Source of the DNA: an uncultured Oscillospiraceae bacterium
Lineage (GTDB): Bacteria > Bacillota > Clostridia > Oscillospirales > Oscillospiraceae
Length of the DNA: 64,000 bases
Assembly: GCA_948616425.1 (NCBI GenBank)
Contig: CAPGBJ010000020.1
Location: 25,708 to 89,707 of the forward strand
Reading direction: 5' to 3'
Of the stretch, positions 9,062 through 18,173 are shown piece by piece. Position numbers and translations under genes: made by a program. The stretch's first letter is position 1, and every line of letters starts with the position of its first letter. Under the pieces are notes generated by a model. That model was given only the letters and a program-made list of their open reading frames with translations. It did no database searches and was not told the DNA's origin.

Positions 9062-10663
9062 ATGAAAAAAATATTATCTTTAATCTTATCCATTGGAATG
9101 CTTTTGTCACTCTGCGCTTGTGGCGATACTCCGTCATCTGAGAACCCAGTAGGAAGCACCTCGACAACAACAAACACTCCCAATAATTTTAATACTGGTG
9201 CAGAAGGAGAAGCGGCAGCTGAACAAACGGAAATCCGGTTCCGTCTCAAAACCGAACCAAACACTATGGACCCCCATAAGACTTCCGGTACTGGCGACCC
9301 TCAAGTAATTCAGTATCAAATGTACGAGTCTCTTTTCAGAGAAGAAAAAGACGGAACTATTGTTCCAGCATTGGCTGAGTCTTATGAGCTGGCAAAAGAC
9401 AGCACTTCTATCACGCTCCATCTTCGGACCAATGTTTTCTTCCACGATAATAGCCCAATGACCGCAGACGATGTTGTGTTCTCCATCAACAGGGCCATTG
9501 AAACTGGATATAACAGCGCATATGTCGGAGCTATTGATCACGTCGAAAAAGTTGATGAGTCTACCGTTATCATTTACCTAAAATATGCGTACGCGCCCAT
9601 CACAACTTGCCTGTCTACGCTCAGCACTGCGATCGTTAGCAAAGAATATGTTGAGAAAAACGGCGATGATTACCTTGCGAGAAATCCTCTTGGCACTGGT
9701 CCCTATAAGCTTGAGCAGTGGGTCAGTGGCGAAAAGATCATCTTTAAAGCATATGAAAAGTATTGGCGAGGAGAAGCCACAGTGAAAGATGCTTCTATCA
9801 TTTTCATTTCTGACAATACCGCTGCCGCTATAGCACTTGAAACTGGTGATATTGATATCATGACCAATCTTTCCACTGCGGATATCAGCACGATAGAAGA
9901 AAATCCTGACCTCGCATTTATTACCGGTCCTGCTGCTTCTATGCTTCTTGTCACATTTAATAACGCTTCTGGAATCTTCGCAGATGCACGCATGCGAGAG
10001 GCAGTTTATCTATGTATTGACCGCCAAGCTATCGTTGACGTTGCCGCCGATGGCTATGGTGAAGTTCAGACCTCAGTGCTGGATTCCGTTCTTGTTGAGT
10101 GTCCCAAAGATTTTGAAGTTCCTGCTATGGATGTGGAACGTGCCAAACTGTTGGTTGCCGAAGCAGGGTATCCCAAGGGTGTTACCATTAAGATGCCTAC
10201 TATCGATAATGGAACTTACTCCAAACCCGCAACCTTATTGAAGGAACAACTGGCACCTTGCGGCATCAACATTGAAATTGAACTTATGGAACGTGCAGCA
10301 TGGGATGATGTCGTTATTTACAATACAAATTATGAGATTGCAATCTGGGCACTTCCCATCACTGCACTGGACTCTGATTTCTGTGCCTCCAAGTTTTACA
10401 GCGAAAACTGCAATGGACAGGGTAATTTTTCCAATTGCAACAATGAAGATATTGACGCCTATATCCTTGAAGGACGCTTCCTGCCGCTTGGTGAAGAACG
10501 TACCGCGAATTATCTGAAATTCTGCGAGGCGATTCGTGACAATTATGTAGTTTGTCCCATCTATACCAATATGCGCAGTAATGCGGCAAATGCAAAACTT
10601 GGTGGCGTATACCCCAGTGCAACCCTGCACATGTATATCTATGACTACTACTGGATGAAGTAA
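9062..10663 (+). CDS. Peptide-type ABC transporter substrate-binding lipoprotein
   Basis: Extracellular receptor of the family 5 (DppA/OppA) solute-binding proteins, 533 residues. It has a lipoprotein signal (MKKILSLILSIGMLLSLCAC; the lipobox Cys is residue 19 or 20), a Ser/Thr/Asn linker, then the family start (RFRLKTEPNTMDPHKTSG) and TADDVVFSINRAI. AAAGGAG precedes the ATG. First gene of a run through 17790. The family binds peptides but also nickel, glutathione, opines and other amides, so the ligand here, next to three amidohydrolases, is probably a modified peptide or acylated amino acid (inference). A 12-bp hairpin follows. Confidence 0.9.
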   Translation: MKKILSLILSIGMLLSLCACGDTPSSENPVGSTSTTTNTPNNFNTGAEGEAAAEQTEIRFRLKTEPNTMDPHKTSGTGDPQVIQYQMYESLFREEKDGTIVPALAESYELAKDSTSITLHLRTNVFFHDNSPMTADDVVFSINRAIETGYNSAYVGAIDHVEKVDESTVIIYLKYAYAPITTCLSTLSTAIVSKEYVEKNGDDYLARNPLGTGPYKLEQWVSGEKIIFKAYEKYWRGEATVKDASIIFISDNTAAAIALETGDIDIMTNLSTADISTIEENPDLAFITGPAASMLLVTFNNASGIFADARMREAVYLCIDRQAIVDVAADGYGEVQTSVLDSVLVECPKDFEVPAMDVERAKLLVAEAGYPKGVTIKMPTIDNGTYSKPATLLKEQLAPCGINIEIELMERAAWDDVVIYNTNYEIAIWALPITALDSDFCASKFYSENCNGQGNFSNCNNEDIDAYILEGRFLPLGEERTANYLKFCEAIRDNYVVCPIYTNMRSNAANAKLGGVYPSATLHMYIYDYYWMK

Positions 10664-10695
10664 TCTGGCATGTTTAAGCGGTGAATCAATTTTTA

Positions 10696-10729
10696 TACAA
10701 TGTTCCAGCTCATTTGTTGGAACATTGTA
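10696..10729 (+). promoter_or_regulatory. Intercistronic hairpin
   Basis: A perfect 12-bp stem (10696-10707 with 10718-10729) with a 10-base loop, between the binding-protein gene and the first permease gene. There is no T run. Such hairpins often stabilise the binding-protein part of the message or lower downstream expression. Confidence 0.5.
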
Positions 10730-10784
10730 CTAAAAGTCTGGTACAACACAACAGAAGATCAGAGTTAAGAGTTGGAGAAAAGAC

Positions 10785-11753
10785 ATGTTAAAATATATCT
10801 TCAAAAGATTGTTAATGCTCATTCCAATCATAATCGGGATTTCATTTCTTATTTATTTTGTAATGAGCCTTTCTCCTGGTGATCCGGCTAGAATCATTCT
10901 CGGTGAGTACGCTACCCAGGAGGCAGTAGATGAATTGCGCGAGGAGATGGGATTGAACGACAGCATTTTTGTTCAGTATACAAGATATATGATCCATGCA
11001 TTCAAAGGAGATCTGGGTACTTCCTATCAGACCAAACAGCCAGTTATCAAAGAAATTTTAGAACGTTTTCCCGCTACCTTAAAACTTGCTTGTGGCGCAG
11101 TCCTAATCGCGGTTGTATTCGGAGTTCCAATCGGTATTGTATCTGCAGTCAAGCAGTATTCGTGGATTGACAATGTCAGCATGGTTGTGTCTATGATACT
11201 GACCTCTATGCCAGGATTTTGGTATGGACTTATGTTGATGATCATTTTCTCGCTTAAGCTCCGCTGGTTTCCGTCATCGGGGTCCGCATCTTTTGCGCAC
11301 TATGTACTCCCTTGCATCACGCTTTCCTGCAACACATTTGCCCTTATGATTCGCACAACGCGCTCTACGATGCTGGAAGAAATCAGACAAGATTATGTGC
11401 GTACTGCAAAGGCAAAAGGCGCAAAATCGTTGCGTATAATTATCCATCATTCTCTTCGAAATGCGCTTCTTCCCGTTGTAACAGTTGCGGGCATGCAGCT
11501 TGGTATCCTGCTCGGTGGCGCTGTTGTGATTGAGAGCGTTTTCTCAATTTCAGGTATTGGAACATATGTGGTAAATGCGGTTAAATTAAAGGATACACCG
11601 TGCGTCACTGCGGCGATCATGTTTATTGCTGTGGTAGGCGGGCTTGTCAATCTGTTAGTTGATATACTATATACGTATATTGACCCAAGGCTTAAATCAA
11701 GATATGTCAGTCCTAAAATAGTAAGAGAAACAGATCAGAAGGGAGTGGCATAA
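10785..11753 (+). CDS. Peptide ABC transporter permease (DppB-like)
   Basis: Inner-membrane subunit, 322 residues, six predicted helices. N-terminal LKYIFKRLLMLIPIIIGISF, SLSPGDPARIILG and the EAA loop (YVRTAKAKGAKSLRIIIHHS) mark the DppB/OppB type. Its stop overlaps the ATG of the next permease by one base (11753), so the pair is translationally coupled. Composition matches the other AT-rich module genes. Confidence 0.9.
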   Translation: MLKYIFKRLLMLIPIIIGISFLIYFVMSLSPGDPARIILGEYATQEAVDELREEMGLNDSIFVQYTRYMIHAFKGDLGTSYQTKQPVIKEILERFPATLKLACGAVLIAVVFGVPIGIVSAVKQYSWIDNVSMVVSMILTSMPGFWYGLMLMIIFSLKLRWFPSSGSASFAHYVLPCITLSCNTFALMIRTTRSTMLEEIRQDYVRTAKAKGAKSLRIIIHHSLRNALLPVVTVAGMQLGILLGGAVVIESVFSISGIGTYVVNAVKLKDTPCVTAAIMFIAVVGGLVNLLVDILYTYIDPRLKSRYVSPKIVRETDQKGVA

Positions 11754-12610
11754 TGGAAACAAAGGAAAGGAGTCAGTTAGGTGCCATATGGTTTCGATTT
11801 AAAAAGAATCGCCTGGCACTGATTAGTCTCATTGTTCTTGGCGTTATTATTTTTGCCGCAATATTTGCCAATTTTCTGATTGAGGAAGGACTGGTTACAG
11901 CAGCTAAATCATCTGAGAGATTGCAGATGCCGACTACACAGCATTGGTTTGGTACTGATCTATATGGACGAGATGTGCTGGCACGAGTGCTTTATGGAGC
12001 CAGAGTATCGTTGCTTGTTGGTGTAACTGCAGTTTTCGGCGCACTAATTGCAGGAGGGACGCTTGGCGCTATTGCTGCGTATTTCGGCGGACACATAGAA
12101 AATATTATTATGCGGATTATGGACATTTTTCTTGCGGTGCCGTCACTTGTTATGGCTATCGCTGTGGTGGCTGCGCTAGGGCCAAACACAACCAACTTAG
12201 TAATTGCCCTTGTTGTTGCCCGTGCTCCGCAGTTTGCCCGGGTTGTACGCTCTTCCATACTGCCGATTCGGAATCAGGAATACGTTGAAGCAGCTACGGC
12301 ATGTGGGACAAGCCATTGGCGTATCATTTTCAGGCATATTCTCCCCAATGTACTTGGCCCGATCATCATTCAGACAACTTTACAGATGGGTCACTGCATC
12401 ATACAGATTGCCGGCCTAAGCTTCGTTGGCCTCGGTATTCAGCCTCCTACACCGGAATGGGGCAGCATGCTTTCAGAGGCTCGCGAGTATATGAGAAAGT
12501 TTCCTTTCCTAGTTTTCCCGCCAGGCGTAGCAATCATGATTACAGTATTCTGCTTCAACCGTATTGGGGACGGCCTGCGTGATGCGCTTGATCCGAAGCT
12601 CAAGAACTGA
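11753..12610 (+). CDS. Peptide ABC transporter permease (DppC-like)
   Basis: Second membrane subunit, 285 residues. A short cytoplasmic N-terminus with WFRFKKNRLALISL is followed by HWFGTDLYGRDVLARVLYGA, the family signature, and the EAA loop YVEAATACGTSHWRIIFRHI. It ends GDGLRDALDPKLKN, as in DppC. It pairs with the upstream permease; ATPase genes follow after 16 bases. Confidence 0.9.
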   Translation: METKERSQLGAIWFRFKKNRLALISLIVLGVIIFAAIFANFLIEEGLVTAAKSSERLQMPTTQHWFGTDLYGRDVLARVLYGARVSLLVGVTAVFGALIAGGTLGAIAAYFGGHIENIIMRIMDIFLAVPSLVMAIAVVAALGPNTTNLVIALVVARAPQFARVVRSSILPIRNQEYVEAATACGTSHWRIIFRHILPNVLGPIIIQTTLQMGHCIIQIAGLSFVGLGIQPPTPEWGSMLSEAREYMRKFPFLVFPPGVAIMITVFCFNRIGDGLRDALDPKLKN

Positions 12611-12626
12611 CGTGGGGGTGTATTCT

Positions 12627-13628
12627 ATGGATGATATGTTGCTAAAAATTGAAAATTTACGAGTGGAATACCAAACCGATGAATCCACCGTTTATGCAGT
12701 AAACGGTGTTGGTCTTGAGTTGGAAACTGGGGAGACCCTTGGCCTGATTGGGGAAACTGGTGCTGGAAAAACTTCAATTGCTTTGAGCATAATGCGCCTT
12801 TTACCCGAGAGGACAGGTAAAATTATAAGCGGAAGGATTACGCTTAACGGCACAAACATTACAAAAGCATCTGAGAATGAAATGTGTAATATCCGCGGTG
12901 AAGTAGTATCGATGATTTTCCAAGATCCTATGACTAGCCTTAATCCTGTCATAGAGGTCGGCAAGCAGATAGACGAGGTTCTTCTTTTACACCGGCCAGA
13001 TATGTCTGCAGCGGAACGAGAAAAGCGCACAGACGAAATGCTTGAAATGATCGGTATATCGCCTGCAAGAAAGCATGAATATCCCCATCAATTTTCAGGT
13101 GGCATGAAGCAGAGAATTGTCATTGCTATTGCTCTAGCCTGCGAGCCTATGCTTTTATTGGCGGATGAACCAACAACTGCACTGGATGTTACTATTCAGG
13201 CTCAGATGCTTGAGATGATGAATCAGCTCAAGGAAAAGCTGAATACGTCCATTTTGCTGATTACGCATGACTTTGGAGTTGTTGCCCAGACCTGTGAGAA
13301 GGTCGCTGTGATTTACGCGGGAGAGGTTGTGGAGGCCGGAACTGTATTTGATCTTTTTGAAGGAGACCAGCACCATCCATATACAGAGGGACTGTTTGGT
13401 GCCATTCCTCATATGAACGATGATGCGGATAAGCTTCATCCCATTGAAGGCCTCATGCCTGATCCAACAAAGCCATCAAAGGGCTGCAGCTTTTCAGACC
13501 GCTGTCTCCATGCAACTGAGATTTGCCATACAGTCAAGCCTGAGTGCAAAGAAAAAACCGGCCACAAAATATATTGCCATCTTTGCACTTATCCCAAAGG
13601 TAGAAAGGAGGCTGCATCAGGTGAGTGA
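12627..13628 (+). CDS. Peptide ABC transporter ATPase (DppD-like)
   Basis: Cytoplasmic ATPase, 333 residues. Walker A GETGAGKTS, Q-loop FQDPMTSLNP, signature FSGGMKQR, Walker B LLADEPTTALD, switch His in LITHDFG. The C-terminal oligopeptide extension carries cysteines (CSFSDRCLHATEICH...C). ATG 12627 was preferred to an in-frame start at 12564 that would lie inside the upstream permease; GTGGGGGTG precedes it. It overlaps the next ATPase gene by 8 bases. Confidence 0.9.
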   Translation: MDDMLLKIENLRVEYQTDESTVYAVNGVGLELETGETLGLIGETGAGKTSIALSIMRLLPERTGKIISGRITLNGTNITKASENEMCNIRGEVVSMIFQDPMTSLNPVIEVGKQIDEVLLLHRPDMSAAEREKRTDEMLEMIGISPARKHEYPHQFSGGMKQRIVIAIALACEPMLLLADEPTTALDVTIQAQMLEMMNQLKEKLNTSILLITHDFGVVAQTCEKVAVIYAGEVVEAGTVFDLFEGDQHHPYTEGLFGAIPHMNDDADKLHPIEGLMPDPTKPSKGCSFSDRCLHATEICHTVKPECKEKTGHKIYCHLCTYPKGRKEAASGE

Positions 13629-14577
13629 TACTCCTTTGATTGAGACAAAGAATTTGAAGAAGTATTTTTCAACAGCGAAAGGAATGCTGCACGCTGTAGA
13701 TGACATTTCTTTAAGAATTGATGCGGGAACAACACTCGGTGTGGTTGGTGAATCTGGCTGTGGAAAATCTACATTGGGCAGAACTATGATTCGCTTGCTT
13801 CCTGCTACAAGCGGAGAAGTTTTTTACAAGGGAAAGAATATCCTGACGTATAATACTCGCCAAATGAAGGAAATAAGAAAGGCGGTTCAAATTATTTTTC
13901 AGGACCCATATGCTTCTTTAAATCCCCGTATGATGATTAGCGAGATCATAGCAGAACCTCTAAAAGTATGTCATATATGCCATAACAAAGAATCTATAAA
14001 TGAAAAAGTTTATGAGCTAATGGATACGGTAGGTCTTGCGAGACGATTTTATAATATTTATCCACATGAGTTGGATGGGGGCAGGCGCCAGCGAATCGGC
14101 ATTGCAAGGGCGCTTGCAGTTTCACCTCAGTTTATCGTCTGTGACGAGCCCGTCTCTGCCCTGGATGTTTCAATTCAAGCGCAGATACTAAACCTCTTGA
14201 TGGATCTGCAAAAAAGCCGAGGGATTGCCTATATGTTTATTACCCATGATCTCAGTGTTGTAAAGCATATTAGCGATGAAATTATGGTCATGTATTTGGG
14301 GCAATGTGTAGAGAAAGCGCCAGCTAAGAAATTGTTTGAAAACCCTATGCACCCATATACACAAGCTCTGCTCAGCGCAATTCCTGTTCCCAGCGTTCGT
14401 CCCGAAGACAAAATGAAAAATGTTATCCGCGGGGAGCTTTCCAATCCCATTGATCCCAAGCCGGGATGTCGCTTTGCAGCCAGATGTCCTTATGTAACAA
14501 CAGCATGTACTGAAAGCAATATCCCATCCATATTAGTTGAACCTAGACATGAAGTAGCATGTACAAAATATCTATAA
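13621..14577 (+). CDS. Peptide ABC transporter ATPase (DppF-like)
   Basis: Second ATPase, 318 residues from GTG 13621, which has AAAGGAGG upstream; in-frame starts from 13420 lie within the previous gene. Walker A GESGCGKST, Q-loop FQDPYASLNP, Walker B FIVCDEPVSALD, FITHDLSVV, and the C-terminal GCRFAARCPY. The ABC signature reads LDGGRRQR rather than LSGGQRQR: the serine that contacts the gamma phosphate is Asp. I recall this variant in some clostridial DppF-like proteins, so it may be a subfamily trait; DppD, its partner, keeps SGG. Confidence 0.9.
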   Translation: MSDTPLIETKNLKKYFSTAKGMLHAVDDISLRIDAGTTLGVVGESGCGKSTLGRTMIRLLPATSGEVFYKGKNILTYNTRQMKEIRKAVQIIFQDPYASLNPRMMISEIIAEPLKVCHICHNKESINEKVYELMDTVGLARRFYNIYPHELDGGRRQRIGIARALAVSPQFIVCDEPVSALDVSIQAQILNLLMDLQKSRGIAYMFITHDLSVVKHISDEIMVMYLGQCVEKAPAKKLFENPMHPYTQALLSAIPVPSVRPEDKMKNVIRGELSNPIDPKPGCRFAARCPYVTTACTESNIPSILVEPRHEVACTKYL

Positions 14578-14592
14578 TAGGAGTATAAAAAT

Positions 14593-15390
14593 ATGGCTAA
14601 TGAGAGAAATGAACTGCAACACATGACATGGAAAGAAATTGACCAGGTATTTCAAAACGACCCGGTTATTATCATCCCCCTTGGTTCTATGGAGGTTCAG
14701 GGGCCACATGCCCCAACTGGTGACTATCTTGTTGCTGAAGAAGCTGCCGCAGAAGCCTGCAAGCGTTCAGGAGCTTACTGTCTGCCAGTAGTACCATTTG
14801 GAAATTCTGAATATTTCAGAAGCTTTTCGGGCACTGTTTCCGTACGTCCTGACACACTATATAACTGGGTGATGGATATGTGTACAAGTCTGATCGAACA
14901 TGGCATCACCAAAATTTTGTTTCTAAACGGCCATGCTGGAAACGACAGCATTCTTGAAAATGTTGCAAGAGATATTCGCAGAGAAAAAAACCTTGTACTT
15001 TGCCGGCTCAATATCTGGAGGACTGCAACACCTCAGCTCAAAAAGGAGCTGTATGGTGATAAAGCTGGCAGCATTGGCCATGGTGGCGGAATTGTGGATG
15101 CAGTTGACCGCTATCTGTTCCCCCATGATGTCAAGGAGGAACTTGTGGGTCCCTCTGATATCGTGAAAAAATGGGAGAACTTCGAGGCAACCGGTATCGG
15201 CAAAGTTAATATCTGTGGGATTGAGGGGTATGTCTATACTAATTTTGAGGATCTGAGTGTTCAGGGCTGCTTGGGAGATCCTTATGTAAGCACGAGTGAA
15301 ACAGGTCGCATCCTTTTCGAACGCATGGTAGAATGCTGCTGCAATTTTGTTGAAAAGATGAAGCTTTCCGATATGCATGCTGTTAAGTGA
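14593..15390 (+). CDS. Creatininase-family amidohydrolase
   Basis: Predicted metal-dependent hydrolase of a cyclic or linear amide; the family includes creatinine amidohydrolase, a formamide hydrolase and MftE. 265 residues. Metal-site motifs: PLGSMEVQGPHAPTGDYL (Glu, His, Asp; residues about 30-47), FLNGHAGND and GHGGGIVDA. The last differs from the usual HAGxxETS, with Val/Asp where a ligand Glu is typical, so the substrate or metal may differ. It sits 15 bases after the transporter ATPase and before two M20 hydrolases, which points to hydrolysis of the imported compound inside the cell. Confidence 0.8.
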   Translation: MANERNELQHMTWKEIDQVFQNDPVIIIPLGSMEVQGPHAPTGDYLVAEEAAAEACKRSGAYCLPVVPFGNSEYFRSFSGTVSVRPDTLYNWVMDMCTSLIEHGITKILFLNGHAGNDSILENVARDIRREKNLVLCRLNIWRTATPQLKKELYGDKAGSIGHGGGIVDAVDRYLFPHDVKEELVGPSDIVKKWENFEATGIGKVNICGIEGYVYTNFEDLSVQGCLGDPYVSTSETGRILFERMVECCCNFVEKMKLSDMHAVK

Positions 15391-15399
15391 GGGTTAAAA

Positions 15400-16596
15400 A
15401 TGTGTACATTAAAGGATACTGAAGTGACCAGAAAAGCGGTGGAACTGACACCATATGCAGTTGCAATCCGCCACAAAATCCATGAGAATCCAGAACTTGG
15501 GATGAAGGAGTTCAATACGACGGCCATTGTTCGGCGGGAACTCCAAAATATGGGAGCTGAAATTCTCGATCTTAGAACAGAAGTCGGCTGCGTTGCACTA
15601 ATTCGTGGTACAAAAGAAGGGGGCGGAAAGGTTCTTGGTCTGCGTGCAGATATGGATGCGTTGCCTATGACCGACCTGTGCGGAAAAGAGTGGGCTTCCA
15701 AAGTTGAAGGTGTTGCTCACACCTGCGGCCATGATGCCCACACTGCGGCACTCCTTGCGGCTGCCAAAGCGTTAACTGAACTGAAGGATCAGTTCAGTGG
15801 AACGGTTAAATTGATCTTCCAGCCTGCAGAGGAAACTCTATCAGGCGCGCGCTATATGATTGCCCATGGCGCCATGGAGAATCCTGCAATAGATATTCTT
15901 ACATCTCTGCATGGCACTCCTGCCTATCATATGGGAACATATGCAGTTGCTTCCGGTAAGATTATGGCCTCGGCAGATGAGTACTACATAACCTTCAAAG
16001 GTAAAAGCGCACATGCCAGCCGCCCTGTAGAAGGGAAAAATGCTCTTCTTGCTGCCTCCCATGCAATTATTGCATTGCAAGAAATTGTTCCGAATGAGGT
16101 GCCTAGTAAAGAAGAGGCGGTTATAAACACCTGTGTTTTAAATTGCGGCACAGCTGCCAATATTGTTCCAGATACTGCGGTTATCAAAGGAACTGTCCGA
16201 TGCTTAGACCCGGAGATAAGGGATGTACTGGAGGCTGCGATTAGCCGGGTTGTCCATGCCGCTGCAGCTTTGTGTGGCTGTGAGGCCGACGTGAACTATG
16301 TGCGTGGAACAGACGCAGTTATCAATGATGAAGAGACCGTAGAGGCAATTAAAAGAGCTGCGGTAAAAATCGTTGGTGAAGAGAATGTTGTTCATCTCAA
16401 TTCTCTGCTGGGTGGAGAGGATTTCTCTTTCTACCGCCAATATGTTTCCGAAATTGCCTTCTATCGTGTTGGAACTGGAACGTCGGAGAAGGGGCCGGTT
16501 TATCAGTTGCATAATGCCCACTATGATACCGACGATGAAATGATCCCTTATTGTATAGCGGCCCATATTCAGTTTGTGTTGGATAACGGTGTGTGA
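15400..16596 (+). CDS. M20 amidohydrolase, copy 1
   Basis: Zinc amidohydrolase of the M20D group (N-acyl-amino-acid or hippurate hydrolase, AbgB-like), 398 residues. Motifs: RHKIHENPELGMKEF, GLRADMDALPM, the metal site HTCGHDAHTAALL, FQPAEETLSGARYMI and LGGEDFSFY; the dimerisation insert begins near residue 190 (GKSAHASRPVEGKNAL). The family frees an amino acid from an acyl group. Ten bases separate it from the creatininase-like gene and six from its paralogue downstream. Confidence 0.88.
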   Translation: MCTLKDTEVTRKAVELTPYAVAIRHKIHENPELGMKEFNTTAIVRRELQNMGAEILDLRTEVGCVALIRGTKEGGGKVLGLRADMDALPMTDLCGKEWASKVEGVAHTCGHDAHTAALLAAAKALTELKDQFSGTVKLIFQPAEETLSGARYMIAHGAMENPAIDILTSLHGTPAYHMGTYAVASGKIMASADEYYITFKGKSAHASRPVEGKNALLAASHAIIALQEIVPNEVPSKEEAVINTCVLNCGTAANIVPDTAVIKGTVRCLDPEIRDVLEAAISRVVHAAAALCGCEADVNYVRGTDAVINDEETVEAIKRAAVKIVGEENVVHLNSLLGGEDFSFYRQYVSEIAFYRVGTGTSEKGPVYQLHNAHYDTDDEMIPYCIAAHIQFVLDNGV

Positions 16597-16602
16597 TAAA
16601 AT

Positions 16603-17790
16603 ATGAAAAGAAGTTTTGTAACAGAGCTTGCCAGAATGATTGCTCCGTATGCTATAGAGATACGCCGCGATATCCATATGAACCCTGAGATAGCATTCCA
16701 AGAGGTACGCACAACCCAACTGGTAAAAAAGGAATTATTAAGTTTGGGGGCAGGAATTCAGGAAATTGGACTTGAAACAGGTTGTATTGGGATTATTTGC
16801 GGAAAAAAGCCCGGTAAAGGTAAGGTAATAGGGATTCGATGCGACATGGATGCCTTGCCTATGCAGGATTTATGCGGAAAAACTTGGTCCTCACAGAATG
16901 ATGGCGTTGCCCATACTTGTGGACATGATGCCCATACTGCTGCTTTGCTGGGGGCAGCAAAGGCCTTAATGCAGCTTAGAGATCAATTTTCTGGAGCTGT
17001 AAAATTAATATTCCAACCTGCGGAAGAAGGTATGCGCGGAGCTGCCGTTGTGGTACAGAAAGGCGGTATGGAAAATCCCCATGTGGATTTAATGGTGTGT
17101 ATGCATAACACTCCTATGTATAAGCTTGGTCAGATTGCTGTAGCTTCCGGACAAATTATGGCGGCTTCTGACAGATTTTCTATTAAATTTACAGGAAAAA
17201 GCGCCCATGGAAGCAGACCAGTAGAAGGTAAAAATACACTTCTGGCACTGTCTCATACGGTACTGGGCCTGCATGAAATTGTATCCAACGAGGTCAAAAG
17301 TAAAGATCAGGCGGTAGTCAATACCTGCGTTGCAAATGGAGGAACTGTTTCAAATATTATTCCTGATACGGCAATTCTTCAAGGAACTGTCAGAACACTG
17401 GATTCGGATGTAAGGAATACGGTAGAGAGCTCTCTCCATCGGGTGACAGAGCACGCTGCGGCCCTGTGCGGATGTACAGCAGAAATAACGTATCGCCGTG
17501 GTTGTCCTCCTGTGTGCAATGACCCTGAAGTGACAGAACTCGTCCGTAAGGCGGCAGAAAAGGTAGTGGATGATGGAGCGTGTATTGAGTTAGCTCCTTT
17601 GCTTGGGGGAGAAGATTTTTCGGTATATACAAGCGTGAATCCAAAAACTTGTCTATACCGTCTCGGGGTTGCACGCGACAGCATTGAGGATGAACCACAG
17701 CTTCATAATTCCCGCTTCGATTTTAATGACGATGCAATGCCTTATGCAATCGCATCGTATATTCAAATTGTTTTGGATATAAATGGCTGA
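16603..17790 (+). CDS. M20 amidohydrolase, copy 2
   Basis: 395 residues, clearly a tandem paralogue of the gene before it: RRDIHMNPEIAFQEV, GIRCDMDALPMQDLCG, HTCGHDAHTAALLGA, FQPAEEGMRGAAVVV, GKSAHGSRPVEGKNTL and LGGEDFSVY in the same order. Differences gather in the substrate-facing segments near residues 80-110 and 340-370, so the two may take different acyl or amino-acid groups, or form a heterodimer. A 13-bp terminator follows, closing the operon. Confidence 0.88.
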   Translation: MKRSFVTELARMIAPYAIEIRRDIHMNPEIAFQEVRTTQLVKKELLSLGAGIQEIGLETGCIGIICGKKPGKGKVIGIRCDMDALPMQDLCGKTWSSQNDGVAHTCGHDAHTAALLGAAKALMQLRDQFSGAVKLIFQPAEEGMRGAAVVVQKGGMENPHVDLMVCMHNTPMYKLGQIAVASGQIMAASDRFSIKFTGKSAHGSRPVEGKNTLLALSHTVLGLHEIVSNEVKSKDQAVVNTCVANGGTVSNIIPDTAILQGTVRTLDSDVRNTVESSLHRVTEHAAALCGCTAEITYRRGCPPVCNDPEVTELVRKAAEKVVDDGACIELAPLLGGEDFSVYTSVNPKTCLYRLGVARDSIEDEPQLHNSRFDFNDDAMPYAIASYIQIVLDING

Positions 17791-17797
17791 ACCGAAC

Positions 17798-17832
17798 AAA
17801 CAGGGATGAGCAAGGTATACTCATCCCTGTTT
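17798..17832 (+). terminator. Terminator of the transporter/amidohydrolase operon
   Basis: A perfect 13-bp stem (17798-17810 with 17820-17832) with a 9-base loop, 7 bases after the stop; the 3' arm ends in TTT. Confidence 0.8.
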
Positions 17833-17902
17833 GCATATATTGCCCTGAAATACTAGGTGGCTTGCGTTGTAATCATCGCATTGTAAGCGGTCAAGTAAAA
17901 CG

Positions 17903-18110
17903 GGCCAAATTTCGCCACAAAGTATACCAGCGGAAAAGTAGTTTGCTGTACATGTGAGCCCCCTTCATTCCTTTCTGGCCTCCATCTGGTGAGTGTCCTC
18001 TCATCTTAACAGATGGCGACCTGCGGCTTGCGTGGTATACTTCGTGACGAGGTTTGGCCCCTTTTGTGGCGAGGTTTGGTATCCTTTCAGTAGCGGATTT
18101 TGGTACACTT
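17903..18110. repeat. Remnant of insertion-sequence ends (IS21-like)
   Basis: 17903-17929 and 18033-18059 are 27-base inverted copies (about 22 of 27 identical). Further partial direct copies of the second follow at about 18062-18085 and 18095-18110 (GGTTTGGTATCC, TTTTGGTACAC). Multiple terminal repeats of this kind are typical of IS21-family ends. No transposase lies between them, so this is a short non-autonomous relic. It fills the gap between the operon and the LysR gene. Confidence 0.5.
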
Positions 18111-18134
18111 TATCTTACTATTTACATGTATATT

Positions 18135-18155
18135 ATGATATAATATTTATATCAT
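18135..18155. promoter_or_regulatory. Palindrome overlapping the LysR-gene promoter
   Basis: Two perfect 8-base arms (18135-18142, 18148-18155) around 5 bases, containing a TATAAT-like box. The position just upstream of the regulator start suits autoregulation by a LysR protein, whose sites are T-N11-A dyads. Confidence 0.5.
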
Positions 18156-18173
18156 AATGCGGAGTTGAATTAT

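Noticed and set aside
17903..18110. CRISPR array
   Set aside because: The repeats are few, mostly inverted, unevenly spaced and without spacers or cas genes.
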